Source: Oscillatoriales cyanobacterium (lineage in GTDB: Bacteria > Cyanobacteriota > Cyanobacteriia > Cyanobacteriales > Microcoleaceae). From it: 45,677 nucleotides of DNA. Below the pieces are notes generated by a model. The model saw only the letters and a list, made by a program, of their open reading frames with translations. It was not told where the DNA came from and made no database searches. The stretch lies in NCBI GenBank assembly GCA_004292955.1, contig RDXX01000030.1:1-45677 (forward strand), read 5' to 3'. A program made the position numbers and the translations under genes. Of this stretch, positions 26,367 to 34,942 are shown piece by piece; positions within the stretch are counted from its first letter, which is position 1; every line of letters begins with the position of its first letter.

Positions 26367-27911
26367 ATGGCACGTCTAGCACTTCTGAGCGTATCCAATA
26401 AAACCGGGCTAATCGACTTAGCGCGCAGTCTAGTAGAAGAATTTGAATTTGACATAATTAGCAGCGGCGGGACAGCAAGCGCCCTCAAAGAAGCAGGAAT
26501 CCCTGTCACGAAAGTTGCGGAATATACTGGTTCTCCCGAAATTTTGGGCGGGCGAGTCAAAACACTTCACCCGCGCATCCACGGAGGTATTTTAGCACGC
26601 CGCGATGTAGCACAAGACCTCGCGGATTTAACGGAAAATCAAATTCGGGCGATCGATCTAGTTGTAGTCAATTTGTATCCATTTGAACAGACTATTGCCA
26701 AACCTGGAGTTACTCTAGCAGACGCAATTGAGAATATAGATATCGGCGGGCCGGCGATGCTGAGGGCTTCAGCTAAAAATCACGCTCATTTGACAGTTTT
26801 GTGCAATCCAGAACAGTACAATACTTATTTAGGAGAACTTCGGCAAAACGGCGCGGAAGCATCCTTAGAGTTTCGGCAAAAATGTGCGTTAGAAACATTT
26901 CAGCATACAGCAAATTACGATCGCGCGATCGCAAATTATCTCAGCAGCCAATCCGAGCCAGAATCGAAGCTACCACAGGAGTTTAGCGTATCGGGAACAG
27001 AGCTGCAAACACTCCGCTACGGCGAAAACCCCCACCAAGCCGCCACCTGGTATCAAAGCGGAAATGCACCGACAGGCTGGACAACTAGCACCATCCTGCA
27101 AGGCAAAGAATTGAGCTACAATAATTTAGTAGATTTAGAAGCAGCAAGGCGGCTAATTGTAGAATTTCCCGAGACTCCCGCCGCCGCGATTTTGAAGCAT
27201 ACAAATCCTTGCGGTACAGCCTTGGGCTCGACTATTTCGGAAGCGTATCAAAAAGCTTTTGACACGGATTCAGTCTCAGCTTTTGGCGGAATTGTTGCCC
27301 TGAATCGCCCGATTGATGCTGCTACTGCAACGGCGCTAACTAAGACATTTTTAGAATGTATTGTCGCCCCGGGGTGCGAACCGGAAGCGGAAGAAATTAT
27401 CAAGAAAAAGGCGAAAGTTCGAGTATTGATTTTGCCGGATTTGAATCGAGGGCCAGCGCAAACTGTGAAAGTAATTGCAGGCGGTTTGCTGGTGCAAGAA
27501 TCGGATAATGTAGTAGAAGAAACTAGCAAATGGCGCGCCGTTACCGAGAAGCAACCGACGGCGGGAGAGTGGGAAGAATTGCTGTTTGCTTGGAAAGTAG
27601 CGAAACACGTTAAATCAAATGCGATCGTTGTGACGCGCGATCGCACTACAATCGGTGTCGGCGCCGGACAAATGAACCGCGTCGGATCGGTTAAACTAGC
27701 GTTGGAACAAGCGGGAGAGAAGAGTAAAGGAGCGATTTTGGCTAGCGATGGCTTCTTCCCCTTCGACGATTCCGTAAAAACGGCGGCTGAGGCGGGGATA
27801 ATTGCGATCGTCCAACCGGGAGGAAGTATGCGCGATAAAGATTCGATCGCAGCCGCCAACCAACTCGGAATCACCATGGTTTTCACTGATATCCGCCACT
27901 TCTTGCATTAG
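26367..27911 (+). CDS. purH: Bifunctional AICAR transformylase / IMP cyclohydrolase PurH
   Basis: Catalyses the last two steps of IMP synthesis: formylation of AICAR with 10-formyl-THF, then ring closure. The 514 residues have the normal length. The N-terminal MGS-like cyclohydrolase domain (1-195) shows ALLSVSNKTGLIDLA, SSGGTASALKEAG, GGRVKTLHPRIHGG and NIDIGGPAMLRASAKNHA. The C-terminal transformylase domain contains YGENPHQAA, ILKHTNPCG with the catalytic Lys-His, DSVSAFGGIVALNR, IGVGAGQMNRV and SDGFFPFDDSV. This is a single-copy housekeeping gene. It stands alone here, with the kinase divergent upstream. A tgcgatcgca site lies about 20 bases before the ATG. Confidence 0.97.
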   Translation: MARLALLSVSNKTGLIDLARSLVEEFEFDIISSGGTASALKEAGIPVTKVAEYTGSPEILGGRVKTLHPRIHGGILARRDVAQDLADLTENQIRAIDLVVVNLYPFEQTIAKPGVTLADAIENIDIGGPAMLRASAKNHAHLTVLCNPEQYNTYLGELRQNGAEASLEFRQKCALETFQHTANYDRAIANYLSSQSEPESKLPQEFSVSGTELQTLRYGENPHQAATWYQSGNAPTGWTTSTILQGKELSYNNLVDLEAARRLIVEFPETPAAAILKHTNPCGTALGSTISEAYQKAFDTDSVSAFGGIVALNRPIDAATATALTKTFLECIVAPGCEPEAEEIIKKKAKVRVLILPDLNRGPAQTVKVIAGGLLVQESDNVVEETSKWRAVTEKQPTAGEWEELLFAWKVAKHVKSNAIVVTRDRTTIGVGAGQMNRVGSVKLALEQAGEKSKGAILASDGFFPFDDSVKTAAEAGIIAIVQPGGSMRDKDSIAAANQLGITMVFTDIRHFLH

Positions 27912-28024
27912 GAATAATGCCTAGCAATTCTTAATTGTGTAGCCTATGATAGGGATACAATAGTGTTCGCCGGTGTCAACTTAAGTCTAAAATTCTTTGT
28001 ATCTCTCGTTGGTATCCGAGTCTA

Positions 28025-28138
28025 GATCCCCCTAAATCCCCCTTAAGAAGGGGGACTTTGAGAATACTCTTATCCTTACTAAGACGGGAGACTTTGATAC
28101 TCTTGTCCCCCCCTTCTTAAGGGGGGCTAGGGGGGATC
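28025..28138. repeat. Inverted-repeat element after purH
   Basis: Arms 28025-28056 (gatccccctaaatccccctt...) and 28105-28138 (its near-complement, ending ggggggatc) flank a centre with two gactttgata/actctt direct repeats. It can form a long stem of the 'gatccccctaaatcccc' type common in cyanobacterial genomes and looks like a small non-autonomous element. It is also a plausible purH terminator region. Confidence 0.8.
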
Positions 28139-28207
28139 GAGAAGACTGTGACACCAATCAACACTATTATGTCCTAACGAGTTCCCAGTTGCGTCCTTAA
28201 AAAAATT

Positions 28208-29158
28208 ATGACTTACAGTGAACAGCAAATTAAACCCCAAGACGTAAAAGTTAAAATCCTGCTTACCGGCGGACATCAGTGCACTATTACGCTCAAATCC
28301 GACACACCATTATTGCACAACCTTGTCAAAGCATTAGTCGATCGCCAGCAACAGACAGTAGGTTTTTCCACCTTATTCCAAATCCCCATAGACGACGGGC
28401 GTTCCAGCCTTTCGTTTCCCGCCGAACATCTCGTCGGATTAGTCACCGAACCCCCAATTTTCTTGCAGCAACCGCAACCGCAGCAGCCAGCAATCCCCCT
28501 AGAAATTATCCCAGAAATTCCCCCAGAAATTCCCGCAGAAATTCCCGCCCCTGCACCCGTAAATGACGATTTAATATCTCGCTACGCCCAAATAGATAAC
28601 TTTTTGACAACCGCAGAAAAGAACAAACTAATCAAATATGTTTTAGCCAAAGAGTCAGAATTTGTAACTACCAGTACCTCAACAAATGCCGAAGATTACC
28701 GTCGCTCAATGGTGCTCCACTCCTTCCCGGAATTTTCTACACTGATGGTGAATCGCATTAAAGCAATTCTCCCCGATGTGCTGCGTAAATTAAATATCCC
28801 AGCATTTGCGCTTGGTGACATAGAAGCTCAGTTAACTATGCACAATGACAACAACTTTTATAAACTTCACAACGACAGCGGTTCGCCAGATACCGCAAGC
28901 AGATTTTTTACTTACGTTTATTATTTCAACCGAGAACCTAAGGCTTTTTCAGGCGGGGAATTGCTGATTTACGATAGCAAAGTCGAGAACAATTTTTATG
29001 TTGCAGATGAGACATTCAGAACGGTTGAACCTCGGAATAATAGTATTGTATTTTTTCTGAGTCGCTATATGCACGAAGTTTTGCGAGTTAGCTGTCCCTC
29101 TAAAGCTTTTGCTGATAGTAGGTTTACTATTAATGGCTGGGTGCGTAAAGCCGATTGA
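28208..29158 (+). CDS. 2-oxoglutarate/Fe(II)-dependent oxygenase (prolyl 4-hydroxylase-like)
   Basis: 316 residues in three parts. Residues 1-90 form a small beta-rich domain of unknown family (LTGGHQCTITLKSDTPLLHNL, GLVTEP). Residues 95-122 are a linker repeating the motif PEIP. Residues 125-316 form a double-stranded beta-helix oxygenase. The iron triad is visible as H-x-D in KLHNDSG and the distal His in MHEVLRVS; the 2-oxoglutarate-binding Arg is likely in SRFTINGW. Cyanobacterial proteins of this type are usually annotated as P4H-like or 2OG-Fe(II) oxygenase, with protein or amino acid substrates; the substrate is unknown here. It stands alone, convergent with an ankyrin-repeat gene. Confidence 0.88.
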   Translation: MTYSEQQIKPQDVKVKILLTGGHQCTITLKSDTPLLHNLVKALVDRQQQTVGFSTLFQIPIDDGRSSLSFPAEHLVGLVTEPPIFLQQPQPQQPAIPLEIIPEIPPEIPAEIPAPAPVNDDLISRYAQIDNFLTTAEKNKLIKYVLAKESEFVTTSTSTNAEDYRRSMVLHSFPEFSTLMVNRIKAILPDVLRKLNIPAFALGDIEAQLTMHNDNNFYKLHNDSGSPDTASRFFTYVYYFNREPKAFSGGELLIYDSKVENNFYVADETFRTVEPRNNSIVFFLSRYMHEVLRVSCPSKAFADSRFTINGWVRKAD

Positions 29159-29182
29159 GACAAGATTTGCGGGTTAAGATAA

Positions 29183-29375
29183 AACGGCGGTTGAAACCGC
29201 GTCTACAAAAACAAAACCCGCCTCCGCGGGTTGAAGAATGGATGGTTAACATTACGTTTTTTCTTGACACAGCATTTTCTTCAGTCCGCGGAGGCGGACT
29301 TGGTTTGTATAGACGCGGTTTCAACCGCCGTCTGGTTGGTTTGTATAGACGCGGTTTCAACCGCCGTCTGCATCT
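29183..29375. repeat. REP-like double hairpins between convergent genes
   Basis: One forward copy (acggcggttgaaaccgcgtc, near 29183, with aacccgcctccgcgggtt following) and two reverse copies (agtccgcggaggcggact near 29282; agacgcggtttcaaccgccg near 29308 and again near 29347). The last two form a 39-bp tandem duplication of ttggtttgtatagacgcggt-type sequence. They fill the gap between the oxygenase and ankyrin stops. Confidence 0.85.
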
Positions 29376-29390
29376 CCCACGATGCGATTT

Positions 29391-30872
29391 TTACTCCTGA
29401 GCTCCGGCATTTTTGAGCAATTTCACGACAGTGGAATAACCTTTAAATTCAGCTAACATTAAAGCTGTATAATTTCCCGGATTTTTGTGATTTAACTCTG
29501 CACCAGCGGCGATTAAAATCTCTACAGCATCAGCATAACCGCGATGGGCGGCCCACATCACAGCGGTTGCGCCGGATTCATCGAGCAAGTTGACATCTGC
29601 ACCTTTTTCGACTAATATTTTGACGATCGCCATATAACCGCGATCGCACGCCTTCATTAAAGCAGTTTTCCCCAAATCCGCCGGGATATTCGGATCTGCA
29701 CCGCCGTCAAGCAAGGCTTTCACCGTTTCAGTATGTCCGTGAAACGCAGCTAGAGTCAAAGCTGTCTCGCCAAAGTTTTTAGCATTCAGGAAATCTGGAC
29801 GATTTGAGTTTACTTTTTGCAGCAAAGCGGATACGATCGCACTGTGACCGTGAACAGCCGCCACCAGCAAAGGCGTATCGCCCAACCGATTTCTCGAACC
29901 GACATAAGCACCTCGGTTTAACAGCAATTCCACCACATCTTGACAGCCTTCAACCACGGCAAAATTCAACGCAGTTTCGTCATCTCTGTCCTTCGCGTTG
30001 AGATCCGCGCCAGCATCTAGTAAGATATGTGCGATTGGCAAATTTCCCCCAGCAGCCGCCGCCATCAAAGCCGTCCCGCCATCTCCACTTTTGACATTCG
30101 CATTAGCACCCGCAGCCAGCAAAACTCGCACCGCATCAACATTACCGCAATCCGCAGCCAAAGTTAAAGCAGTTTCGCCCTCTTTGTCGGGAATTTCCAA
30201 ATCAGCACCAGCGGCTAGCAGCGTCTCGACTACCGCCAAATTATCCGCCGTAGCAGCCAGCATCAAAGGAGTTTTGCTCCTCTGATTTTTAAGATTAACA
30301 TCCGCAGCGCGATCGAGCAAAATTCGGACAATTTTAGCGCTACCTTGACTAATAGCTGAAAATAGCATAGAATTATCAGCAACAGCACCCGCATCAGCCA
30401 AAGCTTGAACAACAGCTTCGTGTCCCGACAAAGCAGCTATTTTCAGAGCCGAATCTCCATCTTTATCTCGGACATTCACATCAGCCTTAGCATCAAGTAA
30501 CAGCCGGACAACATTGATATCACCTTTGAGAGAAGCCGCCATCAAAGCCGTACTTCCATCATCATTTTTAGCATCAACATCAGCACCCGCAGCCAACAAC
30601 AGCCGCATAACATCAGCCTGTTTGTTAGCCGCAGCCAACATCAAAGCCGTGAGGCCAAAACGTCTGCTTGCGAGGTTGACATTAGCGTCATTGTTTAGTA
30701 AAATACGCACGATTTCCGTATAGCCCTTTTGGGCGACAAACATCAAAGCCGTCGTCCCCTCAGAGTCTTTGGCGTTAGCGTCAACGCCCTTAGCGAGTAA
30801 GGCTTGGACGTGAATAATGTTGCCAGTCTTGGCAGCTTGGATCAATACAGCGTCTTGTTTAGTGGCAGGCAT
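29391..30872 (-). CDS. Ankyrin repeat protein
   Basis: 493 residues made almost entirely of about 14-15 ankyrin repeats of 33 residues, with the consensus G.TALM.AA..G...VV..LL.AGADVN.K. One repeat near residue 170 (SMLFSAISQGS) is degenerate, and another (near 350-370) carries a four-residue insertion (KVNSNRPDFLN). No signal peptide, membrane helix or catalytic domain is seen, so it should be a cytoplasmic protein-binding scaffold. The partner is unknown. It is convergent with the oxygenase gene and divergent from the DUF4079 gene; in eukaryotes, ankyrin repeats are hydroxylated by 2OG oxygenases (FIH), so the adjacency is noted only as a possibility. Confidence 0.93.
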   Translation of the reverse strand: MPATKQDAVLIQAAKTGNIIHVQALLAKGVDANAKDSEGTTALMFVAQKGYTEIVRILLNNDANVNLASRRFGLTALMLAAANKQADVMRLLLAAGADVDAKNDDGSTALMAASLKGDINVVRLLLDAKADVNVRDKDGDSALKIAALSGHEAVVQALADAGAVADNSMLFSAISQGSAKIVRILLDRAADVNLKNQRSKTPLMLAATADNLAVVETLLAAGADLEIPDKEGETALTLAADCGNVDAVRVLLAAGANANVKSGDGGTALMAAAAGGNLPIAHILLDAGADLNAKDRDDETALNFAVVEGCQDVVELLLNRGAYVGSRNRLGDTPLLVAAVHGHSAIVSALLQKVNSNRPDFLNAKNFGETALTLAAFHGHTETVKALLDGGADPNIPADLGKTALMKACDRGYMAIVKILVEKGADVNLLDESGATAVMWAAHRGYADAVEILIAAGAELNHKNPGNYTALMLAEFKGYSTVVKLLKNAGAQE

Positions 30873-30968
30873 AATAGTCTCTCATACCGTATATTTGTAC
30901 CGTCGCACGAGACGGACTTACTGGTATGCTAAGTTTTATGAAGTATGTTTACTAATCCTGAGAACACT

Positions 30969-31439
30969 ATGAATCTGGAAATTCCGCAGTCTGTGAAAGT
31001 TTGGAGTCAATTCTTCCACCCAGTTTTAATGTGGGTATTGCTAGCAATCTCATTTTATGCTTTGTATCTGGGAATTCAAATCCGCCGTACCAGAAGTGCG
31101 GAAGGTGATGTCAAGAAAGAGTTAATTAAGGGCAAATTCAATATCAAGCACCATCAGATGGGCTCTTTGCTGCTAGGCTTGATGGTAACAGGTGCGATCG
31201 GCGGAATGGCCGTCACCTACATCAACAACGGCAAACTATTTGTCGCCCCGCACCTAGTAGCAGGCTTGGGAATGACCGCTATAATTGCCATTTCAGCGTC
31301 TCTGACTCCGTTCATGCAAAAAGGTCAAAATTGGGCGAGATACACTCACATCGTTCTAAATGTGGGGCTGTTGGGGCTATTTGGCTGGCAGGCGGTAACA
31401 GGTGTAGAAATCGTGCAAAGAATCATCAGTAAAATGTAA
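30969..31439 (+). CDS. DUF4079 family membrane protein
   Basis: About 156 residues with four predicted helices: HPVLMWVLLAISFYALYLG, GSLLLGLMVTGAIGGMAVTYI, HLVAGLGMTAIIAISASL and HIVLNVGLLGLFGWQAVTG. Histidines at the helix ends (HHQMGSLL, HLVAG, HIVLN) resemble haem-coordinating positions of cytochrome b561-like proteins, which DUF4079 is thought to resemble. The frame also opens at an ATG at 30945, but the start at 30969 has a GAG element six bases upstream and an ordinary N terminus (MNLEIPQSVKVW). The protein is conserved in cyanobacteria; its function is unknown. Divergent from the ankyrin gene. Confidence 0.85.
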   Translation: MNLEIPQSVKVWSQFFHPVLMWVLLAISFYALYLGIQIRRTRSAEGDVKKELIKGKFNIKHHQMGSLLLGLMVTGAIGGMAVTYINNGKLFVAPHLVAGLGMTAIIAISASLTPFMQKGQNWARYTHIVLNVGLLGLFGWQAVTGVEIVQRIISKM

Positions 31440-31477
31440 CGTTTAAAGTACGATTCAGGACTTGCGCGCGGGTGTCC

Positions 31478-31542
31478 AGAAACCGGGTTTTTCACGCGTT
31501 TACTTCGCTGTAGGCGTAAATTCTGCTAAAAACCCGGTTTCT
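31478..31542. repeat. Inverted repeat downstream of DUF4079 gene
   Basis: agaaaccgggttttt (31478-31492) pairs perfectly with aaaaacccggtttct (31528-31542). It could terminate the DUF4079 transcript. The same 'aaacccgg' motif appears at about 39288-39302. The remaining gap to 31731 holds a dispersed tagggtg...gcgacgcacc repeat in two partial copies and no gene. Confidence 0.75.
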
Positions 31543-31731
31543 TTAATCGTAACATTCGTAGGGTGTGTCGCGATCGACAATCTCATAGCGACGCACCTTG
31601 GTTGTTCAACAGTTGAATAAACAACCCTATCTTTTAGTCTTTCCCAACAGTCGTAAGATACATCGCGCTCAGATTATCGATGGAATTAATGAATTTTTAT
31701 AATAGCGACGCACCCTAAAAAAATCAAAGCC

Positions 31732-32214
31732 ATGCTAGAAACCCTCATCAACTATTTTGTTTGCGCCACCAAAGGCCACATTACAAAAAACCAATTAATC
31801 AAATTCTTATATTTAGCCGACCTTTATGCTGTCAAATGGACAAACAAACAACTTACGCAGCTCAATTGGCGTTATTATCACTATAGCCCTTGGAACGAAG
31901 ACATAATAGTCGCCTTAAATCAAATGAATGGCAAAACAATTGTTCAAGAATTTGTGGGAGAAACTATATTTATCCGACTTGGTGCCGAAGCAGGTAATAT
32001 CGATGATTTAGAATTACCTGTAGGACTAAAACTAATGCTAGAAAACATTCGGAAAGAATGGGCAGGTTCAGGACAGGATAAAATCCAGAAGTTGCTAAAG
32101 TATGTGTACAGCACTGCGCCAATGATTGAGGTTAAAGATAGCCATCAACAAGATCAAGTGGTGAGGCTGAATCTAGAGACAGAAAGACAAAAATTAATCA
32201 ATGAATTAGGGTGA
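31732..32214 (+). CDS. Panacea-domain (SocA/DUF4065-like) antitoxin
   Basis: 160 residues. The Panacea signature is clear at the N terminus: HITKNQLIKFLYLADLYAVKW, then LNWRYYHYSPWNEDI. The C-terminal half is helical and less conserved. Panacea proteins are antitoxins in many type II toxin-antitoxin pairs (PanAT) and neutralise unrelated toxin folds. Here the next gene starts four bases after the stop codon and encodes a MazF/PemK-like protein, the expected partner. It may also repress its own promoter. It lies at the left end of an accessory region. Confidence 0.8.
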   Translation: MLETLINYFVCATKGHITKNQLIKFLYLADLYAVKWTNKQLTQLNWRYYHYSPWNEDIIVALNQMNGKTIVQEFVGETIFIRLGAEAGNIDDLELPVGLKLMLENIRKEWAGSGQDKIQKLLKYVYSTAPMIEVKDSHQQDQVVRLNLETERQKLINELG

Positions 32215-32218
32215 TAAT

Positions 32219-32833
32219 GTGGCTGGAAAAACACCTCGTCAAGGTTGGATTTATTTAGTGAATCCCCAGAAAGTATCTCTTCGTTGCCAACACAATCATA
32301 ATCACATTTATGATTTAAGTCAACCAGACGAGATGGAATGCAAGACAGTTGATTGTAAACTAATAGTTAATTATAGTAGGGTTTTGCGGGGAGAGCATCA
32401 TTATCTCTTTTGGGAAATCGACCAATTTCAAGATAAGTCTGAATGCTTACAAACTTTTACCGTGATTCCCTTAACTTTCCAAGAAACCTGTAAAGGTTTG
32501 CCAACAGCGTATCCGATTAACTCGACTAGCAAAAATGGTCTCGATCGCAATTCATTGGCTTTAGTGCATCAGATATGTACTATTGATGCTAATTGTTTTA
32601 AGGACTCCCAAGGGAATTGGTTTGAGCGAGTTGGACAAGTGGATAAAGGAGATAAGGAGTCGATAGAAGAACGTTTAAAGTATTTTTTGAATCTGGAGAA
32701 TGATTCTAGTGATGATTGGTTGATCGAGAATGTGTCTGTGGAAGTTTTAGAGAAAGTTTTTGATTATTTGCCGAAGGACATGACGAAAAAGATTGATTTA
32801 GAAAAAGTCATAAGCGACCTCGAATTATGGTGA
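32219..32833 (+). CDS. MazF/PemK-like toxin with C-terminal extension
   Basis: 204 residues starting at GTG, four bases after the antitoxin stop. RQGWIYLVNPQKV at the start and YLFWEIDQ, FTVIPLTF, PTAYPI, NSLALVHQICTIDANCF further on follow the beta-strand order of PemK/MazF-type mRNA interferases. Between the first two strands is a Cys/His-rich insertion (residues about 22-50, CQHNHNHIYDL, MECKTVDCK) that could bind a metal. A C-terminal helical extension (about 150-204) is not part of a standard MazF (about 110 residues). Catalytic residues cannot be assigned with confidence. The pairing with a Panacea antitoxin is the strongest functional evidence. Confidence 0.7.
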   Translation: MAGKTPRQGWIYLVNPQKVSLRCQHNHNHIYDLSQPDEMECKTVDCKLIVNYSRVLRGEHHYLFWEIDQFQDKSECLQTFTVIPLTFQETCKGLPTAYPINSTSKNGLDRNSLALVHQICTIDANCFKDSQGNWFERVGQVDKGDKESIEERLKYFLNLENDSSDDWLIENVSVEVLEKVFDYLPKDMTKKIDLEKVISDLELW

Positions 32834-32862
32834 GATGCAGACGGCGGTTTCAACCGCCCGGT
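32834..32862. repeat. REP fragment between convergent genes
   Basis: gatgcagacggcggtttcaa followed by ccgcc, a short form of the double-hairpin repeat. It sits between the toxin stop and the next gene on the opposite strand, and supplies the last codons and stop codon of that gene. Confidence 0.75.
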
Positions 32863-34349
32863 ATTCTACCAATTATCTGATTGCTATCATCTCTATCCTT
32901 GGGCTTAATTCTCCGAGTCAACCGCCAAGTACCAAAGCCAAAGCCTGCGCCGAATATCAAACTGAAGAAAAGGGATAATACAAAGGGATGCGGTGGTAAA
33001 GATGTAGAAAAAGGTGCTATTGGAACTTGAGTTATCAGAGGATAGCTGCTAGCAATAATTCCGGCTACACCGATGCCTGCACCGATGCCTGCACCTACCG
33101 ATTGAATCGTGTTTTGCAATTCGGTATCGCTGTTTCTTTCCGCTTTTTCAAACTTTGCTTGTTGTTTTTGACCGTCCAATTCGACAATTATTCGGATTGT
33201 TTCAATCATCTGCTGAAACAATTGCCGTCCTGCGGTAAGATAACTCATGTTGATTTTAATCTGTTTCTGAAACATCTGGCAACTCCCACTCAAGAAATCT
33301 TCGATAAAATCTAAGTTATCTGTTCCTTCGATGCTGCAACTGACAAGTTGTTTGTGCCAGTGACTATAATTGTCAGCATTCGTTTCAATTGTAGTTAGGT
33401 GAAGTTCTATATCTCGCAAATAGCGGGCATACTCAAACCCGATTTGGGGAAGTTGAATCAGCCAATCTTCTAGTTGTTGCAGTCGCTCTTTTGGATCTGA
33501 TTTTAACTTGCCAAACTCTTCCACCTTCTGTTCTAATTGGCTGTACAGTTTCCTCGCTTCCTTGTTGCAGCGCTCCGCTTTGTCATAGACGTAAAGGATT
33601 TTAGTCCGACAGCATAACAAATTCAGCAGCAGACGATAATAATCACCACTATCCTCTAACTCTGAAGTTTTTTCATCTGTGTTTAACCAGACTAGGATAT
33701 GGCAGTTTAAACTCGGATTTGCTTGAGCATTGTCAAATTCACAAATCGGACTACCGAGAAGTTGGCCCTCTGCAATTAAATAGGGTTTTGGCTGGTTTTC
33801 TACATCTTGAAACAAAGCTTCTACACAAGCTACTGCTAATTCTTGATGATTACCAGAAAAATCAACTGGTTTGGCAAATAATAGCAGGGTTTGTCCGAGC
33901 GATGCTTGGATTTTATTAGGTAGCAGACAACCTTGAAAATTTAGATTTTTGAGTTGGTTGGTTTCTAGTGTATCTGTAGCAAGCAGCGTCAAGTCAAGGG
34001 CGTAAGTGTCATGCAGTTGCACCGGATAAATTGCGCCTTGCAGCGATACTTTGTCCGGTTGGCTGAGAGTCGTAAATGATAGGATTCTATCACCATCTGA
34101 CTCATAAAGTTCTAAATACTCGCTTGGTTGGCTATTTTGGCTCTTTTTGTTAGCAAGGTGTTCGGGTAAAGCATCGAGTTTTGGATTAGTTTGCAGCAGG
34201 TTTCCCAAAGCAACGCATTGATGCCATAAATGGTCGGCATTGTCTACAGTTTGTTGGTCGCCTTTGGCAAGGTTGTTGCACAATTGAAAGGCAAACAGCG
34301 TTAGTTTCGGATTGGCAAGTTTGCCTATCAATTGAGTGCTATTCATCAC
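32850..34349 (-). CDS. Coiled-coil protein with glycine-rich two-helix membrane C terminus, possible effector
   Basis: 499 residues, family not recognised. Residues 1-240 are a soluble mixed domain. Residues about 255-410 are strongly helical (KEARKLYSQLEQKVEEF, DGQKQQAKFEKAERN) and probably coiled coil. Two hydrophobic helices follow: the first (about 415-437) is a glycine zipper, GAGIGAGIGVAGIIASS, and the second (about 453-475) is FVLSLFFSLIFGAGFGFG. A basic tail ends the chain. The soluble-helical-2TM plan recalls CorA-like and pore-forming effectors of conflict systems. It lies on the same strand downstream of the CHAT protease and small-protein genes, separated by a repeat-filled 593-base gap. 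The last codons and TGA come from a dispersed repeat, so the natural C terminus may have been altered. An effector role is inference. Confidence 0.75.
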   Translation of the reverse strand: MMNSTQLIGKLANPKLTLFAFQLCNNLAKGDQQTVDNADHLWHQCVALGNLLQTNPKLDALPEHLANKKSQNSQPSEYLELYESDGDRILSFTTLSQPDKVSLQGAIYPVQLHDTYALDLTLLATDTLETNQLKNLNFQGCLLPNKIQASLGQTLLLFAKPVDFSGNHQELAVACVEALFQDVENQPKPYLIAEGQLLGSPICEFDNAQANPSLNCHILVWLNTDEKTSELEDSGDYYRLLLNLLCCRTKILYVYDKAERCNKEARKLYSQLEQKVEEFGKLKSDPKERLQQLEDWLIQLPQIGFEYARYLRDIELHLTTIETNADNYSHWHKQLVSCSIEGTDNLDFIEDFLSGSCQMFQKQIKINMSYLTAGRQLFQQMIETIRIIVELDGQKQQAKFEKAERNSDTELQNTIQSVGAGIGAGIGVAGIIASSYPLITQVPIAPFSTSLPPHPFVLSLFFSLIFGAGFGFGTWRLTRRIKPKDRDDSNQIIGRIPGG

Positions 34350-34452
34350 CTAGAGCCTAATATTGTTCAGATAAGACACGTTGTGTTTTTATAATAAACC
34401 CGATTTGTAGGGGCGGGTTCACCAAAAATATATGGCAAAAACAAATAATATT

Positions 34453-34815
34453 GTAAACCCGCCCCACCCAACTGACAATCCAAATATACCATTAATTTAT
34501 CGGTAAGATGTTCATGTGAATAATGGCGGGGATGGGGCGGGTTTATGAGATTTTTTGTGAGTTTTATAGATCAATACGGTTCACTTAAGAGCAATCTGAA
34601 CTGCAAAAAATGCCTGTCTTGCCTATAAAATCGTGAGATGAAATTTGTAAAAAAGCGTTAAGTGAACCGTATTGTTTTATAGATGGTTTGTAAACCCGCC
34701 CCCACCCAACTGAAAATCAAAATGTACCATGAATTTATCCGCAAGATGTTCATGTGAATAATGGCGGGGATGGGGCGGGTTTATGAGATTTTTGGTAGGT
34801 TTTATAGATGGTTGG
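34453..34815. repeat. Two tandem copies of a 124-bp repeat unit
   Basis: Copy 1 starts at 34453 and copy 2 at 34690; both read gtaaacccgcccc.acccaac... gatgttcatgtgaataatgg cggggatggggcgggtttat and end gttttatagatgg. Subtracting the MITE and its target duplication (113 bases) leaves a period of 124. GC-rich arms at both ends of each unit pair with each other (aaacccgccc/gggcgggttt). Related single arms occur at 34407-34423 and at 46-62. No gene is seen in 34350-34942. Confidence 0.88.
34572..34674. mobile_element. 103-bp MITE with 17-bp perfect terminal inverted repeats and 10-bp target duplication
   Basis: caatacggttcacttaa (34572-34588) and its exact complement ttaagtgaaccgtattg (34658-34674) are the ends. 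The element is flanked on both sides by ttttatagat (34562-34571 and 34675-34684). Removing the element and one flank restores an uninterrupted junction between two tandem 124-bp repeats. It has no coding capacity. The perfect ends and duplication indicate a recent insertion by a transposase supplied in trans. Confidence 0.93.
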
Positions 34816-34942
34816 CGAACCCGCCCCTACAGGATTTTGGGATTTTATTGATTAATTAGACCCCACCCTAAATAAAAATGTAGGAACCCTACAATTTATC
34901 CCATCGCCTTGGGGGTTGCTATTATTTCAACCGCCCAGTCTT

